This document shows positions 47,824 to 58,300 of a DNA stretch of 64,000 nucleotides, piece by piece. The number at the start of each line of letters is the position of its first letter. Position 1 is the first letter of the stretch. A program made the translations under genes and the position numbers. The notes below the pieces were generated by a model. It did not search any database, had not been told where the DNA came from, and saw only the letters and a program-made list of their open reading frames with translations. Origin of the DNA: Pelagicoccus sp. SDUM812003 (lineage in GTDB: Bacteria > Verrucomicrobiota > Verrucomicrobiia > Opitutales > Opitutaceae); assembly GCF_031127815.1 (NCBI RefSeq), contig NZ_JARXHY010000006.1, positions 186,001 to 250,000 on the forward strand. The letters run 5' to 3'.

Positions 47824-49863
47824 CTAGAGGAGCAGGCGCTCTGAGGATAGCGTTTGCTCGGCCTCCTGCAGCAGTATTCCGGCGGCTATCCAGTCATGCC
47901 AGAAGCCCTGCATGTGATATTCGAGAGGACCGGCGAGCGTGCTTTCGATGCGGTGTTGAGCGTCTTGAAACTGGGTGAGCGCCTCGGGGAGTTGGCCCAG
48001 CTTATACAGAGCCATGGCTTTGATGGTCTGGCAGTAGGCCTGGCGGCTGATCTGCTCGTCCTCGAAGCTCGCTCCGCGGTCGCACCAGACGATGGATTTC
48101 GCGAATTCACCCTTGCGGTAGTGCCACAGGCCGAGCACGGCGCAGCGCCAAGCCTCCAGCCAGTCCTTGGCTTGGTAGTTGTTGGCGGCGAGCGAGTCTT
48201 CAACGACGGTAGCAAGGGATTCCATCTGTGAGAGCCACGCCTCGTCTCCGGGCAAGAGAAGCCCTCCTTTCAGCATCTGTTCCGCGGCGATCGGATTTTC
48301 GGAGCTTCCTTTCCGTTTGATCAGGTCGTAATGAAAATCCCAATACTCGTCGTTGCGGCCCGCTTTGATCAGAGTCGGACCGATCGGTAGGTAATTTCGA
48401 GTGGCGTTGTCGCTTTGATCGCTTTCATCGAAGCGATTGACGCGAGCGAGGGCGAGAAGGCGTTCGCTCGCGGTTTCCCAGTTCTTGCGCAACCCGTTCC
48501 AGATGCCCAGCTCCCAGAATACGAAGGACGCTTCCACGGAGGTTTGGGTGAGGGGACCGGCCAGCTGCTCGATCTCTTGATCGGCTTCGGCAAGTTTGCC
48601 CTGCATGATGAAGTTGGCGCTTTTGGTGACGCGTTCGCGTTCCTCCGCGGCGATTCTCAATTCGGATTCCTTCCGTTCAGCGGCCTTCGCTCTAAAGAGG
48701 AGAACGGTGGAGGTGGTCAAGCCAATCAGCATCGCGACGATGGCGAGGGCGATGGCCCCGCTGGTGAGGCGGTTTCTCGCGAGCAGCTTGCGGGCTCGGT
48801 AGAGGGTGGACGGGGGATGGGCTTCGATCGGTCGATCTTCTAGAAAGTACTCGAGATCCTTGGCCAAGCCGCGAACCGTGTGGTAGCGGTCTTCCGGTTT
48901 TTTGGCGGTCGCTTTTTGGACGATCATTTCCAAGTCGCGAGGAATCCGGGCGCTTTTCGCGCGGTCGCCAGCGGTTTTAGAGTTCTCCCAGTCGCCTGCG
49001 AGGTCATCGAGAATGACGCCCAAGCTGAAGATGTCACTTCGGGTATCGCTGGTAAATTCGCCCGAAGATTGCTCGGGGCTCATGTATTTCGGGGTCCCGG
49101 CTAGACTGATCTGGGTTTCGTCGCCGTCTGAGAGGCATTGCTCTGCGATGGCTTGGGCGATCCCGAAGTCGATGACTTTGGGGATGGGGCGCTCCTCGAT
49201 TTGGCTGATCAGGATGTTGGAGGGTTTCAGGTCGAGGTGGATGATCCCTTTCTGGTGGGCGTGCTGGATGGCGGCGCAGACGCTGATCAGCAGACGCAGC
49301 CTTTCCTCCAGCGAAGCGTTGGTCTCCTGGCAGAAATCGGTGATCCGGGTCCCTCGGACCCGCTCCATGACGAAGTACGGATGGCCCTGTTCGGTGGTGC
49401 CGGCATCGATGACGCTGGCGATGTTGTGGTGCTCCATCATCGCGAGGGTCTGTCGTTCGGCTTCGAAGCGAGCGATGACCTTTTGCGAATCCCGACCGGG
49501 GCGAAGAATTTTGAGAGCGACGGTGCGTTTGACGGGCGCTTCCTGATTCGCCTCGTAGACGAAACCGCTCCCGCCTTTTCCCAGAAAATGGGTGATGTGG
49601 TAGTATCCGACGGTTCGTCCGATGAAGGCATCCCCCGTGGTGGCGTCGACCGCTTCCTTTTCCATCTGGGGGGTCCAGGTCAGGCTTTTTCCGCATTCTT
49701 CGAAGACGGTGTCCGCCCGCTCGAAGTCAGCGAGCATGGACTCGACGGTTTCGCGTAGCGTGGGGTCGCAATGCTGGTCGAGATAGGCTTTCCGCTGAGC
49801 GGGATCGGCGATCTCGAGGGCGTTGCAAAAGACTTCTTCTTCTCTGTCCGAAGGAAGCATCAT
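47824..49863 (-). CDS. Membrane Ser/Thr protein kinase paired with ECF sigma factor
   Basis: A 679-aa protein. I placed the start at the paired ATGs at 49863/49860, after the sigma gene; the longer frame runs through that gene. The kinase domain (~85-345) has [11 protein letters not shown], the ATP lysine K118 (TVALKIL), the catalytic loop HLDLKPSN (D211; HLD in place of HRD), DFG at D232 and [11 protein letters not shown] membrane helix (~368-390) is followed by an extracytoplasmic helical, TPR-like region. An N-terminal ~80-residue helical region precedes the kinase. It probably relays an envelope signal to the ECF sigma encoded 33 bases upstream, as in other PVC bacteria (inference). Confidence 0.88.
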   Translation of the reverse strand: MMLPSDREEEVFCNALEIADPAQRKAYLDQHCDPTLRETVESMLADFERADTVFEECGKSLTWTPQMEKEAVDATTGDAFIGRTVGYYHITHFLGKGGSGFVYEANQEAPVKRTVALKILRPGRDSQKVIARFEAERQTLAMMEHHNIASVIDAGTTEQGHPYFVMERVRGTRITDFCQETNASLEERLRLLISVCAAIQHAHQKGIIHLDLKPSNILISQIEERPIPKVIDFGIAQAIAEQCLSDGDETQISLAGTPKYMSPEQSSGEFTSDTRSDIFSLGVILDDLAGDWENSKTAGDRAKSARIPRDLEMIVQKATAKKPEDRYHTVRGLAKDLEYFLEDRPIEAHPPSTLYRARKLLARNRLTSGAIALAIVAMLIGLTTSTVLLFRAKAAERKESELRIAAEERERVTKSANFIMQGKLAEADQEIEQLAGPLTQTSVEASFVFWELGIWNGLRKNWETASERLLALARVNRFDESDQSDNATRNYLPIGPTLIKAGRNDEYWDFHYDLIKRKGSSENPIAAEQMLKGGLLLPGDEAWLSQMESLATVVEDSLAANNYQAKDWLEAWRCAVLGLWHYRKGEFAKSIVWCDRGASFEDEQISRQAYCQTIKAMALYKLGQLPEALTQFQDAQHRIESTLAGPLEYHMQGFWHDWIAAGILLQEAEQTLSSERLLL

Positions 49864-49895
49864 TGGTTTCGGGAAGCCTGGATGGGGTTTCGAAC

Positions 49896-50483
49896 TCAGT
49901 CCGCGTTTAGGCGGGCGCTCTTTCTCTCCATCCAGCGCAGCAACCATACTTTGGAAAACGCCCAGTAGCGCTCCACGCTTCGTTCGCTGATTCCAAGCTC
50001 CTTGCTCACCTCCTTGTTCAGCAGGCCGCCGAAAAACTTGGCCACCACGACTCGCGCATGCACCGGGTGGGCGGCTTCGAGGGCGTTGATCGCCTCGTCG
50101 AGCTCGAGCAGGTGGGCCGCTGGCGGCTCCTCGTGGATGGCTTCGGTGTTCTCGGTCTTGTCGCCTATCGCTTTGCGGATGGTGGATTTGCGTCTGGCGT
50201 GGTCGATAAGGATGCGCCGCATGGTCAAGGTAGCGCTTGCGATGAAGTGCCCCTGGTTTTGCCAGCTGCGCTCGTTCTTGTTGAGCTGCAACCATGCCTC
50301 GTGGACGAGGACGGTCGGCTGAAGGGTCGTGTGTTCGGAAGGCAGGCGCGACATGCGGCTCCGGGCGATGCGACGCAGCTTTTCGTAGACCTCGTGGCTG
50401 AGACGGTACTGGCTACCCGGTTGCTTGAAAGGCGCGTGAACGTTTTCGGCCGGACTCGTTTGGTTGGGTAGCTGTTGGCTCAT
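49896..50483 (-). CDS. ECF-like sigma factor
   Basis: A 195-aa protein with sigma region 2 (YEKLRRIARSRMSRLPSE, LVHEAWLQLNKNER, GHFIASATLTMRRILIDHARR) and region 4 (VVVAKFFGGLLNKEVSKELG, then ISERSVERYWAFSKVWL). This is the RNA polymerase sigma factor ECF-like family (PF07638 type) common in Planctomycetes and Verrucomicrobia, usually next to a Ser/Thr kinase, as here. It recruits core RNA polymerase to an unknown regulon. Region 1 and 3 are absent, as expected. Confidence 0.9.
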   Translation of the reverse strand: MSQQLPNQTSPAENVHAPFKQPGSQYRLSHEVYEKLRRIARSRMSRLPSEHTTLQPTVLVHEAWLQLNKNERSWQNQGHFIASATLTMRRILIDHARRKSTIRKAIGDKTENTEAIHEEPPAAHLLELDEAINALEAAHPVHARVVVAKFFGGLLNKEVSKELGISERSVERYWAFSKVWLLRWMERKSARLNAD

Positions 50484-51165
50484 ATGCGGGGTAGGGTGAC
50501 AGTTATGCCGAGGGAAGCCCGAGAATCAAGGAAGTCTCGTTTTTCAAGCATTTTGGGATGGTCCCAACTTTTTGGCGGTTCCGCTCTTGTTTTTCCGTAA
50601 AAGGCGATTGAGTGGATGGGTCTATTTCGTATAAATCCTTTTTGAAATACCCCTTTCACGCTCTCCCCTGTGTTTCCTCGCTACGCCTTACCTCATGCGA
50701 ATGGGCCGAATTCTCTGCCCTTGCCGCCTGCGAATCCCTGACTCGGTCCGCAACCATCCCCGTCGGAGTGCCGTGCGCTCCGCGCTTTGTCGCAACAACC
50801 CAAATCCTCGCTACATCATGAAACGACATCCTCATCGACCTGGCTTTCTCATATTTGATCATCCGCTCGTTGCGCGCTCGGGGCGGAGCGATTCATCCAT
50901 TTGAAGTCACTGATGAGCCCGCTGCCATCCGGATCAAGACGGATGACGTCGGAACGCCTGTCCGATTTCGGGAAGGCCAGCAGGCTGCAGTGGATGCCCC
51001 TCCTCGCGGGGCGAAACGACCGACCTCCCGGTTTCGACGTTTGTTCCCAATCAGAAATCGGCGCACGGGCGAATACAGTCCCCCTCTCGACTCGCTTTCA
51101 TCGAAAAAGCGCTTATTGATAATCTCGTTGATCTGCTCCCAGATCCCTACCCCTCAAACAAGAAA
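50484..51165. other. 682-base space without a recognised gene
   Basis: It separates the divergent sigma/kinase and sensor-kinase operons. The sensor-kinase frame is open upstream from a TGA at 50944 but has no ATG, GTG or TTG. Other frames give only 70-105-residue stretches of low-complexity appearance. I see no RNA gene or clear repeat. It should contain both promoters, and a degraded gene cannot be excluded. Confidence 0.4.
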
Positions 51166-54100
51166 ATGAACCCCCTTTCCCGATACTCGCAGGTCAGGTC
51201 TCGATGTGTGTTGGGGATGCTTGCGTTGGCGCTTTCGAGTCAGGTTTGGGGTGGAACGAGGGTCGGCGCTTTGGAAGGGTTGCCGCCGACGCGGAAGCAC
51301 CCCTTCGAGACGATCGGTTCGGTTTCGCGCGGGGCGCGTCTGGGATTCGATTCCTTCGGTAGGCTGGTGGTGGTCGAAGAGGGCGTGTACTCGGTTTTGA
51401 ACGACGAAGTTTGGCTGGACCTCGCTGGTCGGCAACGCGCTGTGCGGCGACCGAACATCGTGAGTCTGGCTCTCGGCGCGGATGGGAGCTCGTACTACGG
51501 AGGCTTTGGCGATTTCGGTTCGGTGCGCTTTGGGGTGGACGGACGGTTTTCGGGGCGTTCCTTGGTGGGCGACGTCTATCCGGAGTGGATACGCACAGCG
51601 ATTTTCGACGATATCGTAGCCTCGTCGGAGGGGGTGTACTTCAGCAGCTGGAACGGGATAGCCTACCAATCGTTTGGCGGCGGTCCGCCGACGTATTTCC
51701 AATTCGAATACCTAGGCGACGTGTTTCTTGTCGGGAGCCAGGCGTACGCATCCACTGCGGACGGCGAGCTGTTTCGCGTCGATGTGGAGACCCGGAGACT
51801 AGTGCCTCATCCTGCGGTCGAGCGGAATCGAGAAATTGTGGTGGAAGACGCGGCGCCATGGAGAGAGGGACGGACCTTGCTCGCTGACAGGGAGGGGAAA
51901 ACGTGGAGTTTCGATGGGCGCGATCTGCGTGCCGAGAGCCCTTTGGACCGTTACGAAATCGCGGGACGGGTGTCGGCGCTGGAGCCGCTCAAAGAGGGGG
52001 GTGTCGCGGTAGCGGTATCGGGTCGAGGCGTGTTTCTGGTGGATCGGGAGGGTGGACTGCTCGTTTCGCTCGACGCTCCCGAGTATCACCGCGTGAGCGA
52101 AATGGCCTCGAACGAGGCGGGGGTGCTGTGGGTGGTGACCTCCAATTCCGTAGACAAGGTTCACTACGGAAGCCCGCTGACGGAGTACGGGCAGCGCTTT
52201 GGCATGTTTTTGGATTGGCCGCTGGTCGGCTTCGACGGAGATCGCATGTTCGTCGTCTCGAGCGGATTGCTCTATGAGGAGGCGAAGGAGCGAGGAGTGG
52301 GAAGCGCCCGGTTTCGACTGGCGGACAACCAGCCGGAGGGAGGCGTCTACAGCGTAGCCACTGGAGGCGCTCGAATGCTGCTGGGCACCCGCGATGGCGT
52401 TTTCCAGCCGAGCGACGGCGGCGGTTTTTCACCTGTTTTGAAGATGGACGGGCTTTTGAATCTGGCCATGGTCGGCGCTGACCTCTGCTTCGCCATCGGC
52501 CGCAATGAAATCGTCGCCATCGGCTTTCGACGGGGAAAATGGGAGGAAGTGGCCCGTCATTCGGAAGGTGTCGCCTACGCCCCGATCACCCACTCCACCA
52601 ATCGCAGCGCCTGGGTCGAATTGGGGCGCAAGGGAGTTCTGAGGCTCTGGATGGACGCCGATCAAACCATTCGCAAAGACTACTTCGAGAACGAGGATTG
52701 GAATAACACCTGGTGGGTGAACGTCGGTTCGATCGGAGATCGGGTGGTGCTGTCGACGCTGGACGCTCGCAAGGTCTTCGATGAAGAGCGGGAACGCTGG
52801 ATCGATTCCGAGGAGGTAGACGAGTTGCTGAACCGATCGCCCAAGCGAATCGATCGCGTTTGGGAAGACCAGAGTGGGGACATCTGGGCCACGCATGGCG
52901 AGGGGGTGGTGCTCTTTGCTCGCGCCGAGGAAGGCTTCGAATTGGACTCCTACGGATTAGAGGTCATCAACGATCGTTACCCCAGAGTGGTGTTCGGCTC
53001 CGGTGACGAAGTCTGGATCGTCGCGGCGCATTCCTTGTTGAAAGTCAGAAAGGATCGGGGGCCGCTCGCCAAGGCTCTGGCCAAACCCGTGCTGGTATCG
53101 CTCAAGGCGGGGAGCGAGAACCGGGAGCTCGTGGATCATGGCGTCTCCTTTTCGCATCATTCGGTGAGTTTGTCTTATGAGGAAAACAGTCCGTCTTTCA
53201 GGTTCTTTTCTGGGGCGTACGGATGGAGGGAGCCTCCAACTTTTGAATACAGGTTTCAGAGCGAAGCTCATTGGACTAGTCTGGGCGCGGGCTCGCTTCT
53301 CGCCTTTGGCGATTTGAGGGAGGGGGACTACCTGCTCGAAGTGAGGACAGTGGAGTCATTGGGGCGAAAATCGGAGCCGCTTCAACTCGGCTTCTCCGTA
53401 GGATCGCCCTGGTATCGTACCTCGTCGGCCTTCGTCGTTTACGGGGCGGGGGCATTGTCGCTCGTGTCGTGCTTGGCCATGCTGCCGAGCTACTTGACGC
53501 GGCGGAGGAACCGGGAGCTGGAGGGGATCGTGCACGAGCGCACGCTTCAGTTGGAGTCGGCGATGGAACGCTTGGAAGAGAACACGCGGAACGCGGCTAC
53601 GCTCGAGGAGCGCAATCGGCTCGCTGGCGAGATACACGACAGCCTTCAGCAAGGAGTAATTGGGGCCATCATTCAGCTGGATGCCACGCTCACCCTGCCG
53701 GACCTGTCGAAGGAGGCCGCGGCGCGCCTGAAGGTGGTTCGAAATATGGTCACGTTTGTGAAGCAGGAGGTGCAGCATTTGGTTTGGGACTTGGATTCCA
53801 CGCTCAACAGCAAGTCGGAGCTGGGCGAAGTGCTTGAGGATCTCGTGCGCGCGCTGAATTCGACCAAGCCCAAGGTTTCGATCGAGCGGAGCGGGGAGCC
53901 GGTGACCCTCTCCAACGATACGAGACACAACCTCCTGAGAATCGCCCAGGAAGCATGCACCAACGCGATCCGTCACTCCGGGGCGACGAACGTCGTAGTT
54001 CGTCTTTCGTATACCCCGCATTCGGTCGAGCTCTGCATCGAGGACGATGGAATTGGATTTGAAAAAAGCAAGGGGCTGGCGGAAAGTGTCGGCCACTTCG

Positions 54101-54228
54101 GACTGAGAGGAATGGTGTCCCGTTCGAAGAAGATCGGGGCGGACTTCCAGCTTGATAGCGCTCCCGGAGAGGGGGCTCGAGTCCGCGTCGCCGTACCGAT
54201 AGGAGAGGAGGTCCAGGTCTTCGTATGA
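51166..54228 (+). CDS. Beta-propeller sensor histidine kinase (Reg_prop/Y_Y_Y/HisKA_3)
   Basis: A 1020-aa protein with a signal peptide (CVLGMLALALSSQVWGG). Propeller-like repeats span ~45-640 (for example EDQSGDIWATHGEGVVLF), followed by a Y_Y_Y-type domain (~660-760: FEYRFQSEAHWTSLGAGS, LREGDYLLEVRTV) and a membrane helix (~770-790). A coiled coil leads to a HisKA_3 domain with H824 (LAGEIHDSLQQGVIG) and an HATPase domain (NAIRHSGA, EDDGIGF, GHFGLRGM). Its periplasmic part matches the hybrid sensors that control glycan loci in Bacteroidetes, but here the regulator is a separate gene. The stop overlaps that gene by four bases (ATGA). It probably senses an oligosaccharide and controls nearby glycosidase genes (inference). 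Confidence 0.93.
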   Translation: MNPLSRYSQVRSRCVLGMLALALSSQVWGGTRVGALEGLPPTRKHPFETIGSVSRGARLGFDSFGRLVVVEEGVYSVLNDEVWLDLAGRQRAVRRPNIVSLALGADGSSYYGGFGDFGSVRFGVDGRFSGRSLVGDVYPEWIRTAIFDDIVASSEGVYFSSWNGIAYQSFGGGPPTYFQFEYLGDVFLVGSQAYASTADGELFRVDVETRRLVPHPAVERNREIVVEDAAPWREGRTLLADREGKTWSFDGRDLRAESPLDRYEIAGRVSALEPLKEGGVAVAVSGRGVFLVDREGGLLVSLDAPEYHRVSEMASNEAGVLWVVTSNSVDKVHYGSPLTEYGQRFGMFLDWPLVGFDGDRMFVVSSGLLYEEAKERGVGSARFRLADNQPEGGVYSVATGGARMLLGTRDGVFQPSDGGGFSPVLKMDGLLNLAMVGADLCFAIGRNEIVAIGFRRGKWEEVARHSEGVAYAPITHSTNRSAWVELGRKGVLRLWMDADQTIRKDYFENEDWNNTWWVNVGSIGDRVVLSTLDARKVFDEERERWIDSEEVDELLNRSPKRIDRVWEDQSGDIWATHGEGVVLFARAEEGFELDSYGLEVINDRYPRVVFGSGDEVWIVAAHSLLKVRKDRGPLAKALAKPVLVSLKAGSENRELVDHGVSFSHHSVSLSYEENSPSFRFFSGAYGWREPPTFEYRFQSEAHWTSLGAGSLLAFGDLREGDYLLEVRTVESLGRKSEPLQLGFSVGSPWYRTSSAFVVYGAGALSLVSCLAMLPSYLTRRRNRELEGIVHERTLQLESAMERLEENTRNAATLEERNRLAGEIHDSLQQGVIGAIIQLDATLTLPDLSKEAAARLKVVRNMVTFVKQEVQHLVWDLDSTLNSKSELGEVLEDLVRALNSTKPKVSIERSGEPVTLSNDTRHNLLRIAQEACTNAIRHSGATNVVVRLSYTPHSVELCIEDDGIGFEKSKGLAESVGHFGLRGMVSRSKKIGADFQLDSAPGEGARVRVAVPIGEEVQVFV

Positions 54229-54863
54229 ATCAGCGCTGCGAGAGCTCGCCTGTTCGAATCATGCTGGTGGATGACCACATGGTCATTCGCATGGGTTTGG
54301 CGACCGCCATCGGCGACACCAGCGATTTGAAGGTGGTCGCCGAGGTCGAATGCGGCGAGGAGGCTTTGGAGACCTATGAACGATCTCGGCCGGATGTAGT
54401 CGTCCTGGACCTCAGGATGAGAGGGATGGGAGGCGTGGAGACGATCCGGGTTATGCGAAAGCAGTTTCGAGATGCGAAGATTATCGTTTTCAGCAACTAT
54501 GCGAAAGGTGAGGACGCCTACCGCGCCATCTCCGCTGGCGCTGCCGGCTTTGTCGTGAAAGACATGCCGATCTCAGTGCTGCTGGAGGCGATTCGAAGCG
54601 TATCGAAGGGCGGCCGCTATTTGCCGGATGCCATCGCGGCAAGGGTGGTCGAGCGCACCATCGCCCAGCTGTCGCCTAGGGAGATCGAGGTGATCGAGGA
54701 GCTTGCCAAGGGCGGGAGCAACAAGGAAATCGCGAATCGGCTCGGATTGGTCGAAGGCACGGTCAAGCGTCACATCGCGAACATTCTATTGAAGCTGGGG
54801 GCGTTGGATCGCACCCATGCCCTGGTTCTAGCTATTAGAAACGGTATCATCAGTTTAGAATGA
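54225..54863 (+). CDS. NarL/LuxR-type response regulator
   Basis: A 212-aa protein with a receiver domain (IMLVDDHMVIRMG), phosphoacceptor D62 (VVVLDLRMRGMGG) and the Lys of GFVVKDMPI. The LuxR-type helix-turn-helix has LSPREIEVIEELAKGGSNKE and VEGTVKRHIANILLKLGA. It is the cognate partner of the propeller kinase, with which it overlaps by four bases. Likely targets are the receptor and GH43/GH27 genes that follow (inference). Confidence 0.94.
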   Translation: MNQRCESSPVRIMLVDDHMVIRMGLATAIGDTSDLKVVAEVECGEEALETYERSRPDVVVLDLRMRGMGGVETIRVMRKQFRDAKIIVFSNYAKGEDAYRAISAGAAGFVVKDMPISVLLEAIRSVSKGGRYLPDAIAARVVERTIAQLSPREIEVIEELAKGGSNKEIANRLGLVEGTVKRHIANILLKLGALDRTHALVLAIRNGIISLE

Positions 54864-55391
54864 TATTAGCCGACGTGGCTGGGCGCTATTTGTTGACGCC
54901 AAGAGATTGAAGGATAAATCTTTACGGTTTCGCTTCATGTCTTGGGCTCATATCATCAATATCAGGGGAACGCCTTGTGTCGAAAGGTGTAGTCTATGGT
55001 GTGTCTATTGCCCGTTTGACCGGGTGATTTGGGACGTCACCATGTAATGATATCGCAGGAGTTTCGCTTCACGAATCTCCTTTTTGTATCATAGCCTACC
55101 AACTTTATACTACCCCCCTTCCCTTTTTCTTCCTCTCTAGGAGAACTGCCTGGTCCGGTTTCTAGCTTCTCGCTGACGATCTACCTCAAATCTGCCGAGT
55201 TCCGGTCCGGCGTTCGTCTTGTTCTCGCATACCCGATAGTAAGCTGAGATTGCGCCCCTGAGTCCATGTATTTGGGATTCGGATACCCGTGGTCTGTCTC
55301 TAGGTCGGTATCGGTATGCGTCCGGTTGATGGGATTGCGATGGTGGTGAAGTCGGTACGCCTCAACCGTGAACAAACAAATCGAACAAACT
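54864..55391. promoter_or_regulatory. Space before the large TonB receptor gene
   Basis: About 530 bases without a credible gene. A terminator at 55057-55085 divides it. The right half, rich in pyrimidine runs near 55105-55140, should carry the receptor promoter and possible regulator sites. I cannot name the boxes. Confidence 0.45.
55057..55085 (+). terminator. Rho-independent terminator after the NarL-type regulator
   Basis: AGGAG-T-TTCG and CGAA-T-CTCCT form a nine-pair stem with one T-T mismatch and loop CTTCA, followed by a run of five T. It lies about 190 bases beyond the regulator stop. Confidence 0.75.
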
Positions 55392-58300
55392 ATGAGATAC
55401 CTTGAACCAAGGCGTCGATCATGGAGGGGACTCTGTGGGCTGGCGCTGTTAATCGCTCCTCTTTGCTGGGGGCAGTCCGATGACGTAGACGAAGAGGAAG
55501 TATTCGAGCTTTCGCCCTTCGAAGTCACCGCGGATGAACGAGAGGGCTACCAAGCGGCTGATACGCTTGCTGGAAATCGCCTGAATACCAAGCTGCGCGA
55601 CATCGGAAACGCGGTGTCGGTGGTAACCACGCAGTTTCTGGATGATACGGGAGCTACTGACAACCAGACTTTGCTTCAATATACCGTTGGAACCGAAGTC
55701 GGCGGAACCCAAGGCACCTTCGCAGGTGTTGGCGATGGAGCCTTGCTGGACGAGTCGAGCAATTTTATAAATCCGAACCAAAACACTCGCGTTCGCGGAC
55801 TGACGGCCGCCGACAATACCCGAAACTTCTTCACTTCGGAAATCCCTTGGGACAGTTATAATATCGATCGCGTCGAGCTGCAGCGAGGCCCGAATAGCAT
55901 ACTTTTTGGACAAGGCAGTCCCGCTGGTTTGGTGAACGTAGGCCTGCAGGGCGCCTCGTTCGAGGACGAAGGGGAAGTGGAAATGCGCTTCGACGAGCAT
56001 GGAAGCGCTCGCTACGTTCTCAACTACAACAAGCAAATCCTAGAGGACGAGCTAGCGATTCGCGTCGCTGCTCTCTACAACGACCAGAAGTATCAGCAGG
56101 ATCCTGCATTCAGTCGCGACGAGCGCATCTACGCCGCGTTGAGATGGGATCCGAGCTTTTTGAATGGCGACAATGTTAGAACCATGTTCAAGGCCAACTT
56201 TGAGGATGGCGAGGTTCGAAGCAACAATCCCAGAACCCTCCCTCCGATCGATCGTATCTCTCCTTGGTTCGATACTGGAACGTACAATGGAACCTATATA
56301 TCGGATGGAAACATTCTGGTTGATGGCGAACTCGTGCCAGTTTCCAAAGGGGATACGCGCGTCTACAACGCGTTGAACCGGGCCACCTTCAATCCGCACC
56401 AGCTGCAGCAGGACAACGTCGCTTTTCCGAATCATGGACAGGGCAGGCCTGGGATTAACGGAGGGCCGTTCAGCGGCGCGTTCAATCCCGACTACAATCC
56501 CCGGCTGGGGAACTTCGCGAATAGCTTCGGCGGCCCGATGCACTTCTATGGCTCCGATGGGGGCGCGCCAGACATCTGGTCGCTCGAAATTCGGCAGACT
56601 GGAGGGATCAATTCCGCTGGCGAGGTAGACGGCGGCATTGGCGGGTATGACTTCCACCGAGCCATGGGCATCGCCACGGAGTCCGCTTTCGCTCGTAACG
56701 CTGGCCTCCCGTTTGGCGAGTTCGGCGTCTACAAGAATAATTCTATAACGGATTCGTCGATATTCGATTACTATAACAATCTGATCGACGGTCCGAACAA
56801 GAACGAGTGGCAGAACTTCGAGTCCCTGAATCTCAGTTTCTCGCAGACCTACCTGAATGACATGGTCGGCTTCGATCTGTCGTATTACAAGCAGGACTAC
56901 GACAATGGTCAGGTCTCGCTGCTGTCGGGAAGCCAGCAGGCGATCTACATCGATATCATGAAGGTCTATCCGGATGGCGATACCAACACCTGGACTCCAG
57001 GCGAAATCCCATTCGACAACGGAACGCCCAACCCCAACGTTGGTCGGCCCTTCGTCGCGGACAGATCTCAGTTCGGAAACAATTCGCACGTCAGCGAGAG
57101 AGAGGCCTTCCGCGCCACTCCGTTCGTGAAGTACGACTTCGTGAAAGGGGATGGTGGAAACTGGTTCACCAATTTCCTGGGCAAGGGAACCTTCACGGGG
57201 CTCTACAGCGACGAAACCATCGAGCGAGAGGATCGCTCCTGGCAACAATATGCGATCCTCGATCAATCGTTTATCGAATTCGCTGATTTCGCGGGCGGAC
57301 TCACCGACTTCACGACCGACTTCCTCGCGCCGACTCCTGTGATCTACTTGGGAGACTCGCTGATCAATTCGTCGAGCGCCGCTGGAGCGAACATCCCGCG
57401 CGTCATGCAGAAAGCCGTTCTTCCGCGGAACGCCACCATTTCCATATTCGATTCCACTTGGGCTGGAGGCGATATCGATCCGGCGGCGGAGTGGATCAAC
57501 AACGCCTACCTGCCACCGGAACTCGAGTATCCTGACTACAACCCGGTTGATCCAAACAACTTGACCGAAGCGGAAATGGAATTGTGGCCGGATCGTCGCT
57601 TGAGCACGCAGGCTGAGAATCCGGCCAATTACGTAGGCTTTAGAGAGGTGCCCTACACCTTGACGGCGGCCGAGGATTCGGCGGCAAATCGCGAGCTGCT
57701 GGGCCGTTCTGCCAGGTTGGACAAGCGTGAGACCAAGTCCGAAGCCTTGATCTGGCAGGGACATTTGTGGCACGAATCGATCGTAGGCACCTACGGCTGG
57801 AGAAAGGACACCACCAAGTCGTGGGGCTTCAGCCAGACCAATAGCAACCACACAGGGCCGGACACGTTAGGCCACCTGAATTTCGATCCTTCGTATTACA
57901 GGTTGCCTGACGAGAACGACACCGAGCTCACCGTTCAATCCAGAGCCTACAGCGTGGTGGCGCACTTGGACAACATGCCGTTTTTGCGCGAGACGTTCGC
58001 GGACCTGCCGTTCCGTTTGAGCTTGTTCTACAACAATTCCACAAACTTCCAGCCAGAGTCGGCTCGTGTGGACATTTACGGACAAGCCATTGCTCCACCG
58101 TCCGGGGAGACCATCGACAAGGGAATCCTCATTCAGTCCAGGGATGGTCGCTACTCCTTCAAAGCCAATAGCTACAAGACGGAAGTGACCAACGCCACCA
58201 GCACCGCCCTCAGCGACGAAGGCTTCATCGGCGCTTCCCAAGCGTGGGGAGCCAATTGGGCGAATCAGTACGAGTACGACATGTCGATCGATAACTTCTC

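Noticed and set aside
47808-47824. GCCCTG/CAGGGC hairpin after the kinase gene as a terminator
   Set aside because: No T-run follows on the minus strand, and the sequence is better explained by the repeat unit there.
50944-51165. Possible N-terminal extension of the propeller kinase (73 sense codons in frame)
   Set aside because: No start codon exists in it and the ATG at 51166 already opens a good signal peptide.
50612-51169. Three small plus-strand open frames (69-104 codons)
   Set aside because: They overlap one another in different frames, are Arg/Pro/Ser-rich and match no family.
56052-57851. A 599-codon open frame antisense to the large TonB receptor
   Set aside because: A codon-bias shadow of the receptor gene, with no signal peptide, domain or ribosome-binding site.
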